Assembly: GCA_934702375.1 (NCBI GenBank)
Contig: CAKUYE010000019.1
Coordinates: 1-39,633 of the forward strand
Length of the DNA stretch: 39,633 nt
Origin: an uncultured Bacillota bacterium
GTDB lineage: Bacteria > Bacillota > Dehalobacteriia > UBA7702
Direction of reading: 5' to 3'
A model generated the notes under the pieces. The model saw only the letters and a program-made list of their open reading frames with translations, did not search any database and had not been told where the DNA came from. Positions 30,494 through 38,083 of this stretch are shown piece after piece. Each line of letters opens with the position of its first letter. Positions within the stretch are counted from its first letter, which is position 1. A program made the translations under genes and the position numbers.

Positions 30494-30541
30494 CCTCCCC
30501 AAAACCGTGCAAATGCACAGTTTTTGGGAGTGTCTTTTTAT
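30494..30541 (+). repeat. repeat hairpin H, copy 2
   Basis: CTCCCCAAAAC-C-GTGC, AAAT loop, GCAC-A-GTTTTTGGGAG, then TCTTTTT. The middle is identical to the ATPase 2 terminator at 29114. Here no plus-strand gene needs terminating; it sits upstream of the ATPase 3 promoter. Confidence 0.75.
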
Positions 30542-30597
30542 TCAAAAAAAAGATTTGCCGGAATACAAGATATTTTTTCGATGGCATCAAATAAAAT

Positions 30598-30666
30598 GCC
30601 GACATATTCGATAAAATTTCGTCGAATGTGTTGACGTACCTATTATCTAATGATATGATAATATCA
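30598..30666 (+). promoter_or_regulatory. promoter and dyads of the AlbA_2 gene
   Basis: TTGACG (30631-30636), 17 bp, TATGAT (30654-30659). An imperfect hairpin (GCCGACATATTCGA to TCGAATGTGTTGAC) includes the -35 box, and TGATAT-GATA-ATATCA (30651-30666) overlaps the -10 box; both are operator candidates. Confidence 0.6.
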
Positions 30667-30685
30667 TCAAAAAGGAGGACATGCC

Positions 30686-32155
30686 ATGGCGATACCGATC
30701 AACATTGAAGAGTTACTCAACCAACAAATCGTGGAGTCCAATCGCATCGAGCTAAAAGCCGATTGGAACCCGACTCCCATCATACATACTATCTGCGCCT
30801 TTGCCAATGATATGGACAACACCGGCGGCGGCTACATTATCATCGGTGCCGAAGAAAAAGACGGCAGCCCGGTATTTCCCCTAAAGGGGATCCCAAAGGA
30901 ACGGATCGATGGAATCCTCAAGGAATTGGTGGGGCTCTGTCACTGTATCGAGCCCCTATACCACCCCATAGTTGAGCCGGTGCAATATCAAGGGGTTTAC
31001 ATTATCGTGATTTGGGCTTTTGGCGGTTTTGGCCGCCCCTATAAAGCGTCGAAGGATGTCTTTGCCCATAAGGACAATAAACGATACTACATCCGAAAAT
31101 TCAGCAGCACCATCATTGCCGATGCCGAGGATGAAAAAAATCTCTTTTATATTTCCTCGGATATTCCCTTTGATGACCGTCCACACCTGCCGGCCTCTCC
31201 GGAGGATTTGGATCTGGGGCTGATGCGCCAGCATTTAAAGGAAATCGGCAGCGACCTTTACGAATACGCTTTAAAGGCCGATACCCTGCGGGTGGCCGAG
31301 GATATGCAGCTCCTTTCCGGCCCGCCGGAGGATCGTCACCCCCGCAATGTCGGGATTCTGATGTTTTCCGAAAAGCCGGAGCGCTTTTTTCGTTACGCAC
31401 GAATCGAGGTAGTGGATATTCCCGATCCCACCGGCACCGATATGGTGGAAAAAACCTTTACCGGCCCGATCCAGCGGCAGCTAAAGGATGCTCTGCTGTA
31501 TTTAAAAAACTATGTACTCAAAGAAGTTACCATAAAGGATCCCCAAAAGGCCGAAGCGAAAAGAATCGCAAACTACCCTTACGCTGCCATTGAGGAGATT
31601 CTTGCCAACGCCGTTTACCACCGCTCCTATCAAATCAACGAGCCGATCACCGTGCGCATCACTCCGGAAGCCATAGAAATTACCAGCTTTCCCGGGTTTG
31701 ACCGCAGCATTTCCGATGCAAACATTGCAAAATACGAGATCCGCGCCAGAATCTATCGCAACCGCCGTATCGGCGACTTTCTCAAGGAGTTAAAGCTTAT
31801 CGAAGGCCGCAACACCGGCTTTCCCAACGCCCTCAAGGCTTTAAAGGAAAACGGCTCCGCCTACCCCACCTTCGAGATGGACGAAGCCCGCTCCTTTCTT
31901 TCCGTTACCATCCCCATCCATCCCTACTTTCAAAAGACCGGGAAAAAAGAAAAAAAAGAGCAGGATTACCGCAAAAAGATCCTAGCTCTGCTAAGGGAAA
32001 AGCCCATGACCAAAAACGAATTGGCCAAGGCCATGGGGTACAAGGGCATCACTGCCCGGCTTACCGGCTGCATCCGGGAGATGCTGGCAGAAAATATCCT
32101 GACCCAGGAAATTTCCGGCAGCCACAACCGCGTAAAATTAACGGTGCGGCAATAG
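30686..32155 (+). CDS. Schlafen AlbA_2 / HATPase_c_4 regulator-like protein
   Basis: 489 residues; AAGGAGG precedes the ATG. N-terminal AlbA_2 (Schlafen-type) domain: ESNRIELKADW (17-27), ICAFAND (36-42), GGGYIIIGAEE (47-57). The C-terminal GHKL-like HATPase_c_4 region has EEILANAVYHRSY (303-315) and ITVRITPEAIEITSFPGF. It ends with a winged-helix segment (about 435-485, ALLREKPMTKNELAKAMGY). Such proteins are annotated as putative DNA-binding transcriptional regulators; some AlbA_2 proteins occur in phage-defence settings. Own promoter; neighbours are DUF4143 ATPases. The exact target is unknown. Confidence 0.85.
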   Translation: MAIPINIEELLNQQIVESNRIELKADWNPTPIIHTICAFANDMDNTGGGYIIIGAEEKDGSPVFPLKGIPKERIDGILKELVGLCHCIEPLYHPIVEPVQYQGVYIIVIWAFGGFGRPYKASKDVFAHKDNKRYYIRKFSSTIIADAEDEKNLFYISSDIPFDDRPHLPASPEDLDLGLMRQHLKEIGSDLYEYALKADTLRVAEDMQLLSGPPEDRHPRNVGILMFSEKPERFFRYARIEVVDIPDPTGTDMVEKTFTGPIQRQLKDALLYLKNYVLKEVTIKDPQKAEAKRIANYPYAAIEEILANAVYHRSYQINEPITVRITPEAIEITSFPGFDRSISDANIAKYEIRARIYRNRRIGDFLKELKLIEGRNTGFPNALKALKENGSAYPTFEMDEARSFLSVTIPIHPYFQKTGKKEKKEQDYRKKILALLREKPMTKNELAKAMGYKGITARLTGCIREMLAENILTQEISGSHNRVKLTVRQ

Positions 32156-32170
32156 CATCCATCAAAGAAC

Positions 32171-32234
32171 ACAAAAAAACACCCGAGGTTACGTGGGGCA
32201 GGATATTGCAGCACGCAACCCGGGTGTATTTTTT
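32171..32234. terminator. bidirectional terminator between convergent genes
   Basis: ACACCCG-A-GGTTACGT (32178-32193) pairs with ACGCAACC-CGGGTGT (32212-32226) with one bulge. T-runs follow on both strands. It serves the AlbA_2 gene (plus) and the iorAB unit (minus). Confidence 0.8.
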
Positions 32235-32502
32235 ATTCAGACTTCATGGTGATTTCGCCGTTTTCCAGGTGGAAGGAGAAGGAATTTTCCGTTGGGGCGG
32301 CGGATTCCTTTTCTGCGGTGGGAGTGCCGTCGTTTTGACGGTACCAGCGCATTTTTGCGCCGCATTGGGAGCAGGGAGCAATGAACCAGATGCCCTTTTC
32401 ATCGCAGCCGTATTTTTCGATATCCCCAAGGGCGGCAAAGCACCGGGAGCACAGCACGGTGTTTTTATCAATAAACGGTGAGTAGACAGGTTTAGAAGAC
32501 AT
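32233..32502 (-). CDS. small zinc-ribbon protein co-transcribed with iorAB
   Basis: 89 residues from the ATG at 32502. Two CxxC pairs (CSRC near 17-20, CSQC near 43-46) with WFIAP and KMRWYR around them suggest a zinc ribbon or rubredoxin-like knuckle. The last ~25 residues are acidic. Its start overlaps the end of iorB by 11 bp, so it belongs to the operon. I do not recognise a named family; it could be a metal or Fe-S accessory factor, or unrelated. Confidence 0.6.
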   Translation of the reverse strand: MSSKPVYSPFIDKNTVLCSRCFAALGDIEKYGCDEKGIWFIAPCSQCGAKMRWYRQNDGTPTAEKESAAPTENSFSFHLENGEITMKSE

Positions 32503-33067
32503 GATAACCCCGGAGGAAGCCCTTTTCATTTACTTCCATAAATTTCGGCGGCACGTTCTCTTCCACAACCTTCAAGCATTCCTCGGCATCGAAGCCGGCC
32601 TGTTTTGCCCAGGCACCGAGAAGCACCATATTCAGGCATTTGGGGTTCCCGGCGGTAACAGCCTGTACATTGCCGTCGAAAACGTAGGTTCGGGCGGAGC
32701 ACTCATCCAGGGCGGCTTTCAGATCCTTGGGATATTCGGCCTTGCCCATAACCACCGGCATGGGGTTGATCTCCCGTTCGTTGGCAATGACGGTGCCTCC
32801 TTCCTTGAGGTAGGGCAGCGCCCGCACTGCTTCCAGCAGCTCAAAGCCGAGAATATAGTCGGCAGTTCCCGGAGCAATAATCGGCGAATAAACCTTATCG
32901 CCAAAACGCACCTGGGTAATGACACTGCCGCCGCGCTGGGACATACCGTGGATTTCCGAAACCTTGATATCGTAGCCCTTTTGAATCAGCAGCCGGGAGA
33001 GAACTTTGGCGGTGAGGACGGTACCCTGACCGCCGACACCGGCGATAAGAACATTGGTAACACTCAT
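32492..33067 (-). CDS. iorB: indolepyruvate:ferredoxin oxidoreductase beta subunit
   Basis: Gamma-type domain subunit of the oxidoreductase that oxidatively decarboxylates aryl pyruvates (indolepyruvate, phenylpyruvate, hydroxyphenylpyruvate) to acyl-CoA. The ATG at 33067 (AAGGAAGG upstream) gives 191 residues; a GTG at 33076 is an alternative. VLIAGVGGQGTVLTAKVLS at ~6-24 and EIHGMSQRGGSVITQVRFG at ~38-56 are diagnostic of the POR gamma/IorB fold. It starts 1 nt after the iorA stop. Reactions yield reduced ferredoxin in amino-acid fermentation. Confidence 0.93.
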   Translation of the reverse strand: MSVTNVLIAGVGGQGTVLTAKVLSRLLIQKGYDIKVSEIHGMSQRGGSVITQVRFGDKVYSPIIAPGTADYILGFELLEAVRALPYLKEGGTVIANEREINPMPVVMGKAEYPKDLKAALDECSARTYVFDGNVQAVTAGNPKCLNMVLLGAWAKQAGFDAEECLKVVEENVPPKFMEVNEKGFLRGYHVF

Positions 33068-33068
33068 T

Positions 33069-34808
33069 TTACTCACCTTCCTTTCGGATCACGCCGTCGT
33101 TGCCGCAGACATTTTTGCAAAGGCCGCAGCCGACGCACTGATCGCCGTGGATCACCGGCACGCCGCTTTCGGTCTTTTCAATGGCGGGGCAGCCAATTCG
33201 TGCGCATTTACCGCAGCGGAGGCAGCGTTCGGCATCGACAAAGTAGCTTTCCTTTTCCCCTTTCAGCAGCAGCTCACAGGGGCGGCGGGCAATGATCACA
33301 CAGGGCTCTTCGGCGGCAAGATATTCCTTGAGCACAGCGGAAAAGCCCTTTACGTCAAAGGGGTCTACCACCGTGACCTTTTCAATGCCGATCCCCCGGA
33401 CAAGGGTTTCCAGATCCACCTTGTTGGTGGGTTCTCCCTTTACGGTGTAACCGGTGAGGGGATTCTGCTGGTGGCCGGTCATGGCGGTGATGTGGTTATC
33501 AAGAATGATCGTGGTGGTGCAGCCCTTATTGTAGAACACATCCACCAGACCGGTAATACCGGAGTGCATAAAGGTAGAGTCCCCGATCACGGCAACGGTC
33601 TTTTTGGAGAAATCCTTGCCCCGGACTTTTTCCATCCCCAGAGCCATGCCGATACCGGCACCCATGCAAATGGTGGTATCAATGGCTGCCAGAGGTGCCT
33701 GAGCACCTAAGGTATAGCAACCGATATCCCCAAGGACATTGACCTTGGCTCTTTTCAGCACATGGAAAGTGCCGCGGTGGGGGCAACCGGCGCAGAGCAC
33801 CGGGGGACGTACCACCATTTCTTTATCGTAGCAATAAGGCGGCTCGGTTTTTTCGCCGCAGATCAGCTCCCGAATGGTTTCCGGGAAGATTTCCCCTACC
33901 GGCGGAAAAACATCCTTGCCCTTTACTTCAATGCCCATGGCGCGAATCTGCTCTTCCATCACGCTGTCCAGCTCTTCAATGACGTAAAGCTCCTTCACCG
34001 TAGCGGCAAAATCCTTAATGAGCTGTACCGGCAGGGGGTTGGTCAGCCCCAGCTTCAGTACCGAGGCTTCGGGCAGGGCTTCCTTTACGTATTCATAGAC
34101 GATACCGGCGCAGATCACACCGATTTCATCGCTGCCCTTTTCCATGGAGTTCAGAGGAGAAGTTTCGCCGTAGGTCACCAGCTTTTTCAGCCGTGCTTCG
34201 GCAACGGCATGACGTGGCCGGGCATTGGCCGGCACCATTACATATTTTTGGGGATCCCGTTCGTAGGGCGGGATCTCTCTTTCCACGCGGACGCCCTTTT
34301 CCACCAAAGATTGGGAGTGGGCCACCCGGGTGGTGAGGCGAAGCATCACCGGAGTGTCAAAGGCTTCGCTGATATCAAAAGCCGCCTTGATAAAATCACG
34401 GCACTCCCCGGAGTCGCTGGGCTCCAGCACCGGGATCTTGGCAAAATGGCCGAGACGGCGGTTATCCTGTTCGTTCTGGGAGCTGTGCATCCCGGGGTCA
34501 TCGGCGGTGATCAGCACCAGCCCCCCTTTGATACCGGAAAATGCAACGGTCATCAAAGGGTCCATGGCAACATTCACGCCAACATGCTTCATACAGGCCA
34601 TGGCCCGGCCGCCGGTGATGGCTGCACCAATGGCAACCTCCATAGCCACCTTTTCATTGGGTGCCCATTCGGCATACATTTCATCGTATTTGGCTGCGTT
34701 TTCCGTGATCTCCGTGGAAGGAGTTCCGGGGTAAGCGGCAACGACATGAACGCCGGCTTCCCAAGCCCCTAAGGCAATGGCCTCATTTCCTGTCATTAAC
34801 TGTTTCAT
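33069..34808 (-). CDS. iorA: indolepyruvate:ferredoxin oxidoreductase alpha subunit
   Basis: 579-residue TPP- and Fe-S-containing subunit. N-terminal pyrimidine-binding domain (MTGNEAIALGAWEAGV, YPGTPSTEI), middle transketolase-like domain, TPP-binding GDSTFMHSGITGL to DNHITAMTGHQQNP (~405-445), and a C-terminal double-cluster ferredoxin domain: CLRCGKCARIGCP and CVGCGLCKNVCG (~540-575), each able to ligate a 4Fe-4S cluster. GAGGG lies upstream of the ATG. First gene of iorA-iorB-zinc ribbon. Indicates an anaerobe using aromatic amino-acid oxidation. Confidence 0.95.
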   Translation of the reverse strand: MKQLMTGNEAIALGAWEAGVHVVAAYPGTPSTEITENAAKYDEMYAEWAPNEKVAMEVAIGAAITGGRAMACMKHVGVNVAMDPLMTVAFSGIKGGLVLITADDPGMHSSQNEQDNRRLGHFAKIPVLEPSDSGECRDFIKAAFDISEAFDTPVMLRLTTRVAHSQSLVEKGVRVEREIPPYERDPQKYVMVPANARPRHAVAEARLKKLVTYGETSPLNSMEKGSDEIGVICAGIVYEYVKEALPEASVLKLGLTNPLPVQLIKDFAATVKELYVIEELDSVMEEQIRAMGIEVKGKDVFPPVGEIFPETIRELICGEKTEPPYCYDKEMVVRPPVLCAGCPHRGTFHVLKRAKVNVLGDIGCYTLGAQAPLAAIDTTICMGAGIGMALGMEKVRGKDFSKKTVAVIGDSTFMHSGITGLVDVFYNKGCTTTIILDNHITAMTGHQQNPLTGYTVKGEPTNKVDLETLVRGIGIEKVTVVDPFDVKGFSAVLKEYLAAEEPCVIIARRPCELLLKGEKESYFVDAERCLRCGKCARIGCPAIEKTESGVPVIHGDQCVGCGLCKNVCGNDGVIRKEGE

Positions 34809-34885
34809 AATATATCCCTCATTTTTTCGAGTTGGTGCAGTGCCGTTCTTTAAAAAAGGCCGACATTATATTTATATAATAAGTA

Positions 34886-34914
34886 ATTATAGCATAATCC
34901 CACCGAAATTTGAA
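34886..34914 (-). promoter_or_regulatory. promoter for iorAB
   Basis: Minus strand TTCAAA (34914-34909), 17 bp, extended -10 TGC-TATAAT (34891-34886). A second TATAAT nearer the gene lacks a good -35 box. Confidence 0.5.
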
Positions 34915-34915
34915 G

Positions 34916-34944
34916 TCATAAATTCTTTTTGTGTTCCGTATCAT
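34916..34944 (+). promoter_or_regulatory. sigma-E-like promoter for yqfC-yqfD
   Basis: TCATAAAT, 13 bp, CGTATCAT. The -35 box matches the mother-cell sigma-E pattern well, the -10 only partly. yqfC and yqfD are sigma-E dependent in Bacillus. Confidence 0.35.
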
Positions 34945-34987
34945 TGACATAGAAAGAAAGAGACTGTCATTGCAAAGGAGGCTTCCC

Positions 34988-35272
34988 ATGGCAAAAAGCT
35001 CTCTGAAAAGCCATGCCCTCACTTCCTTGGATATGCCCTCGGAGCTGCTGCCCGGGGTGCCGAGGATCGTGATCACCGGAACGGAACGGGTAAATATCGA
35101 AAATCACAACGGAATCCTGGGGTTTTCGCCTCAGGAAATCCGCATTGCCAGCGCTCTGGGGGAGATCTCCCTCACCGGGGAAAACCTGCGCCTTGCGGTA
35201 CTCACCGGCCATGAGCTTACGGCGGAAGGCACCATTTTAGGCATGACCGTGCACCGGGAGGAAAAGAAATGA
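34988..35272 (+). CDS. yqfC: sporulation protein YqfC
   Basis: 94-residue YqfC family protein (ATG 7 nt after GGAGG). SLDMPSELLPGVPRIVITGTERVNIENHNGILGF is followed by GEISLTGENLRLAVLTGHELTAEGTI, the pattern of the family; Bacillus mutants are blocked in sporulation. Biochemical role is unknown. The stop overlaps yqfD by 4 bp (ATGA). In Bacillus the pair precedes phoH; here it is ~21 kb away from phoH. Confidence 0.88.
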   Translation: MAKSSLKSHALTSLDMPSELLPGVPRIVITGTERVNIENHNGILGFSPQEIRIASALGEISLTGENLRLAVLTGHELTAEGTILGMTVHREEKK

Positions 35273-36531
35273 TATGGAATGAAAAAACCGGCGGAAGGGT
35301 CGGTATTGCCCTCCGGGGCGAGGATATCCCGGGGTTTCTCAACGGCCTTACCGCTGCCGGCATCCCCTTGCTGGAGGTCGATACCAAAAAAGCCCAAAAG
35401 GGAAAAGTATGCTGTTACATCCCTCTAAGCGCCTTGCGGACAGCCCGAAGCATCGCCAAGGCCCACGATTGCTACATCACCGTGTTTCACCGCAGCGGCC
35501 TGCCCTACATCCTCAAGGGGATCAAGCATCGCCGTCTTTCCTGGCTGGCTCTGGTGGGAGCGATTCTCCTGATCGTCGCGGCGCTGTCCTTTGTGTGGCG
35601 GGTGGAGGTGATCAATGAAAGCGGTGAAGCTCTGAAGCCGGCGGAGATTGCAGAGCTAAAGGAGGCTGCCGCCAAGGAAGGCATCCTTCCCTTTGCCTTT
35701 CGGGGGAATCTTCGCCTTGACGATGCCGCCGAAGCCATGCTGGCAGATCGACCGGATCTGGCCTGGATCGGCATATCCTTTCACGGTGTGACCGCTGAAA
35801 TCCATATTGTAGAAAAAACCGAACCGGCGGCAGAGGAAGTTCCCTGCGGCCATATCGTCGCCAAAAAGGACGGCGTCATTACCTCCATCTTCGTGCTCCG
35901 GGGGCAAAAGGAGGTCAATGTCGGCGATACGGTTCACAAAGGGGATATCCTGATCTCCGGCTATGTGACATACGGCGAAGAGGATGCCGCCCGGAACGGT
36001 GAAACCGAAGAGGGCGGCAACATAACTTATCAGGCCGTAGCCGCCAAGGGCATGGTGGAAGCCGCCACATGGTATGAGGGTATTGCCTACGAAAGTTTGG
36101 AGCAGGTAAAGCCAAAGCCCACCGGGCGCACCCGGGGGAGCATCACCGCCACCAAGGGGAGCACTACCATCACCCTGTGGGGCAACGAGGAAAACCCCTT
36201 TGAAGATTTTACGGTCAGGAAGCGCAGCTGTAGCCTCCGGGGCATCACCCTCACCGCCGTGACCTACCGGGAGGCCACACCGATCCGTCAAAAGCCCGAT
36301 CGAGATACGGCCCGGGCCGCCGCAGAAAAAAAAGCCGGGGCAAAGGCCCAGGCTCAAATCGGGAAAACCGTATCCGTTACCGGCCGCAGCCGCCAGGATC
36401 TTACCGATGTTCCCGGCACCGTCGGCGTAAGGGTCATTCTGGAAACCAAAGAGGATATCGGCAAATTCGTTCGGGCCACACCGCCCCAGCCGCCGGAAGC
36501 TCCGGAGGCTTCCGAAGAGGTGGAGAAATGA
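35269..36531 (+). CDS. yqfD: sporulation protein YqfD
   Basis: 420 residues, family length ~400. The cytoplasmic N-terminal part (~1-90: GKVCCYIPLSALRTARSIAKAHDCYITVFHRSGLP) precedes a membrane span at ~95-113 and a large extracytoplasmic region with a POTRA-like stretch and EKTEPAA, then KKDGVITSIFVLRGQKEVNVGDTVHKGDILISG. Required for sporulation in Bacillus, mechanism unknown. The tail is rich in Pro and Glu. Island R5 begins 9 bp after its stop. Confidence 0.9.
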   Translation: MIWNEKTGGRVGIALRGEDIPGFLNGLTAAGIPLLEVDTKKAQKGKVCCYIPLSALRTARSIAKAHDCYITVFHRSGLPYILKGIKHRRLSWLALVGAILLIVAALSFVWRVEVINESGEALKPAEIAELKEAAAKEGILPFAFRGNLRLDDAAEAMLADRPDLAWIGISFHGVTAEIHIVEKTEPAAEEVPCGHIVAKKDGVITSIFVLRGQKEVNVGDTVHKGDILISGYVTYGEEDAARNGETEEGGNITYQAVAAKGMVEAATWYEGIAYESLEQVKPKPTGRTRGSITATKGSTTITLWGNEENPFEDFTVRKRSCSLRGITLTAVTYREATPIRQKPDRDTARAAAEKKAGAKAQAQIGKTVSVTGRSRQDLTDVPGTVGVRVILETKEDIGKFVRATPPQPPEAPEASEEVEK

Positions 36532-36539
36532 ATGGCAAA

Positions 36540-37095
36540 CCTCCCTTCGGTCGGCGTGAAAAAAATGAAATACTGCCTGCGTCAGCATGAAATACCCCTA
36601 CGGGGCATGAAATACCTCCCGTTGGTCGGCATGAATGTAGCATCGCGCAGGCGATGCAAAAATGGCTTCGCCTTGAGGAGAAGCTGGCGGCGAAGCCGAC
36701 GGATGAGGTGTCGCGAAGGGTGAAACTGCATTTTATGTGATTTGTTTCTGCGGCGTATTGCGTGGATATTATCATATTTTCGCCGCAGATATGCAGGCAA
36801 TATAAGTAATGCTTTACCGTCACGCCACCTCATCCACCGCAAGCGGTCCCCCTTCCCCTCAAGGGGAAGGCATTCTAGCAGGTACTTTATTTTGAAAAAT
36901 ACACTTATTTGCATTGCGGAGCAATGCTTCCACAATGCCGACCAACGGGAGGTATTTCATGCTGCCGCTAGGCAGTATTTCATGCCCCGAAGGGGTATTT
37001 CACGCCGGCCAAAGGCCGGTATTTCATTTCTTCACACCCCGCAAAGCGGGATTTCATCCTTCCACAGGAAGGTCTGCGCCACCTCATCCGACAGT
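36540..37095. repeat. repeat island R5, complete two-armed composite
   Basis: Left arm starting CCTCCCTTCGGTCGGCGT, three ATGAAATAC-spaced hairpins, a GCATCGC/GCGATGC hairpin and TTGAGGAGAAGCTGGCGGC. Core between TTTCTGCGGCG (~36745) and CGCCGCAGATA (~36790). Right arm with CACCTCATCCACCGCAAG, CCTTCCCCTCAAGGGGAAGG, GCATTGC/GCAATGC and GTATTTCAT-spaced hairpins, to ~37075. No gene. Confidence 0.85.
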
Positions 37096-37100
37096 TAACC

Positions 37101-37211
37101 TTAGGAAATGCCGCAGGCATTTTCGCCTTTTCCCTCCGGCAGCGTCTTTGTGTGGATCAGGGTATAGGCCACCGTAATGGTTATCAAAACCACCATATGG
37201 ACCAGGTTCAT
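37101..37211 (-). CDS. 36-residue membrane microprotein coupled to tetR
   Basis: MNLVHMVVLITITVAYTLIH, then a charged tail of 16 residues. One hydrophobic span (~5-19). Its ATG overlaps the tetR stop as ATGA and has GGGAG 8 nt upstream inside tetR. It could be a real small membrane protein or the start of a gene cut by island R5. Confidence 0.45.
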   Translation of the reverse strand: MNLVHMVVLITITVAYTLIHTKTLPEGKGENACGIS

Positions 37212-37780
37212 TTCATTTTCTCCCGGGCTGCCAATATTGCCCCTCTGTACGCCTGCTCCAAATGGGAATTTATCACCTCTTCGTCGTATTTCAGTGCATT
37301 GTTGGCAATGAGGCTTGCATACCCGTGGGCAAACAGAAAAATCGTCAAGAAAATCTCTTTTGTCTGCTCGATACGGAGATTCAAGGCTTCCCCCATCGCA
37401 GAAAGCACCGGGATAAGCTCTTCGGCATCAATCAGTTCAAGGAGAGTCGTTCCGTTAAAAAAATTCGACTGAAAAAGGAAACGGAACAAATGAGGCTCCT
37501 CAATGGCAAAGCGGATATAATTTGATCCGATGCCAAGGGCAGGGCCTTTTTGGGGGCTTTTCAAATTCATCAGATATTCCGAATGGTAACGGTCCGCCTT
37601 GGCATAGACCGCCCTTTTCAAGGCTTCCACCGTGGCAAAATGATACATGACCGGCTGCGTGGAGCAATTTAACCGCTCCGATACCGTCCTTACGTTCATA
37701 TGATCCGCCCCGGTTTCACGGGCAACCGCAAAGGCCGCATCAACGATCATTTCCTTTGTGACTTTTGCTTTCGCAGGCAT
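37208..37780 (-). CDS. TetR/AcrR-family transcriptional regulator
   Basis: 190 residues from the ATG at 37780 (GGAGGTG upstream). N-terminal HTH: KEMIVDAAFAVARETGADHMNVRTVSERL, STQPVMYHFATVEALKRAVY (about 9-60). The C-terminal effector-binding domain is unassigned. It likely represses its own AT-rich promoter and the coupled microprotein. A 13-residue duplicate of its N-terminus plus promoter lies at 3778-3890, showing this gene was once copied. The target genes are not evident, because ATPase 4 upstream is divergent with its own dyads. Confidence 0.9.
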   Translation of the reverse strand: MPAKAKVTKEMIVDAAFAVARETGADHMNVRTVSERLNCSTQPVMYHFATVEALKRAVYAKADRYHSEYLMNLKSPQKGPALGIGSNYIRFAIEEPHLFRFLFQSNFFNGTTLLELIDAEELIPVLSAMGEALNLRIEQTKEIFLTIFLFAHGYASLIANNALKYDEEVINSHLEQAYRGAILAAREKMK

Positions 37781-37821
37781 ACGCGCACCTCCGCATATAA
37801 CTTGAATGATATATAACATAA

Positions 37822-37850
37822 ATTATACATCAGCAAATGCCCATTGTCAA
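37822..37850 (-). promoter_or_regulatory. promoter of tetR
   Basis: Minus strand TTGACA (37850-37845), 17 bp, TATAAT (37827-37822), followed by ATATAAC/GTTATAT repeats typical of a TetR operator. Confidence 0.8.
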
Positions 37851-37960
37851 TCCGCCGAAAATCAAAGAAACAAGCCGCCTTCCACCTTTTGAGCCATCAA
37901 GGATCCTTTCCGACGACATCCTCCCTTGTCAAATGAACGCCCCTTGACTTATCCAAACCA

Positions 37961-38025
37961 AAATTACATCGCAATGTAATTTTCAGTAAATTTCACAGAG
38001 TTTTTGTATCGCAATGCAAAAACTC
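37961..38025 (+). promoter_or_regulatory. two dyads upstream of ATPase 4
   Basis: AAATTACAT/ATGTAATTT (37961-37982) and GAGTTTTTG/CAAAAACTC (37998-38025). Both centre on ATCGCAATG, so the sites are also direct repeats. The second abuts the -35 box. Confidence 0.55.
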
Positions 38026-38055
38026 TTGATTTTTTTATCCCTTTTGCGCTATACT
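38026..38055 (+). promoter_or_regulatory. promoter of ATPase 4
   Basis: TTGATT (38026-38031), 18 bp, TATACT (38050-38055), 28 nt before the ATG. Confidence 0.6.
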
Positions 38056-38083
38056 AAGAGCATCATCCTATGGAGGTGCAAAT

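Noticed and set aside
30413..30502. 30-residue N-terminal extension of ATPase 3
   Set aside because: It would be translated from the promoter and upstream dyad; the GTG at 30412 has a proper AGGAG and aligns with the start of ATPase 4.
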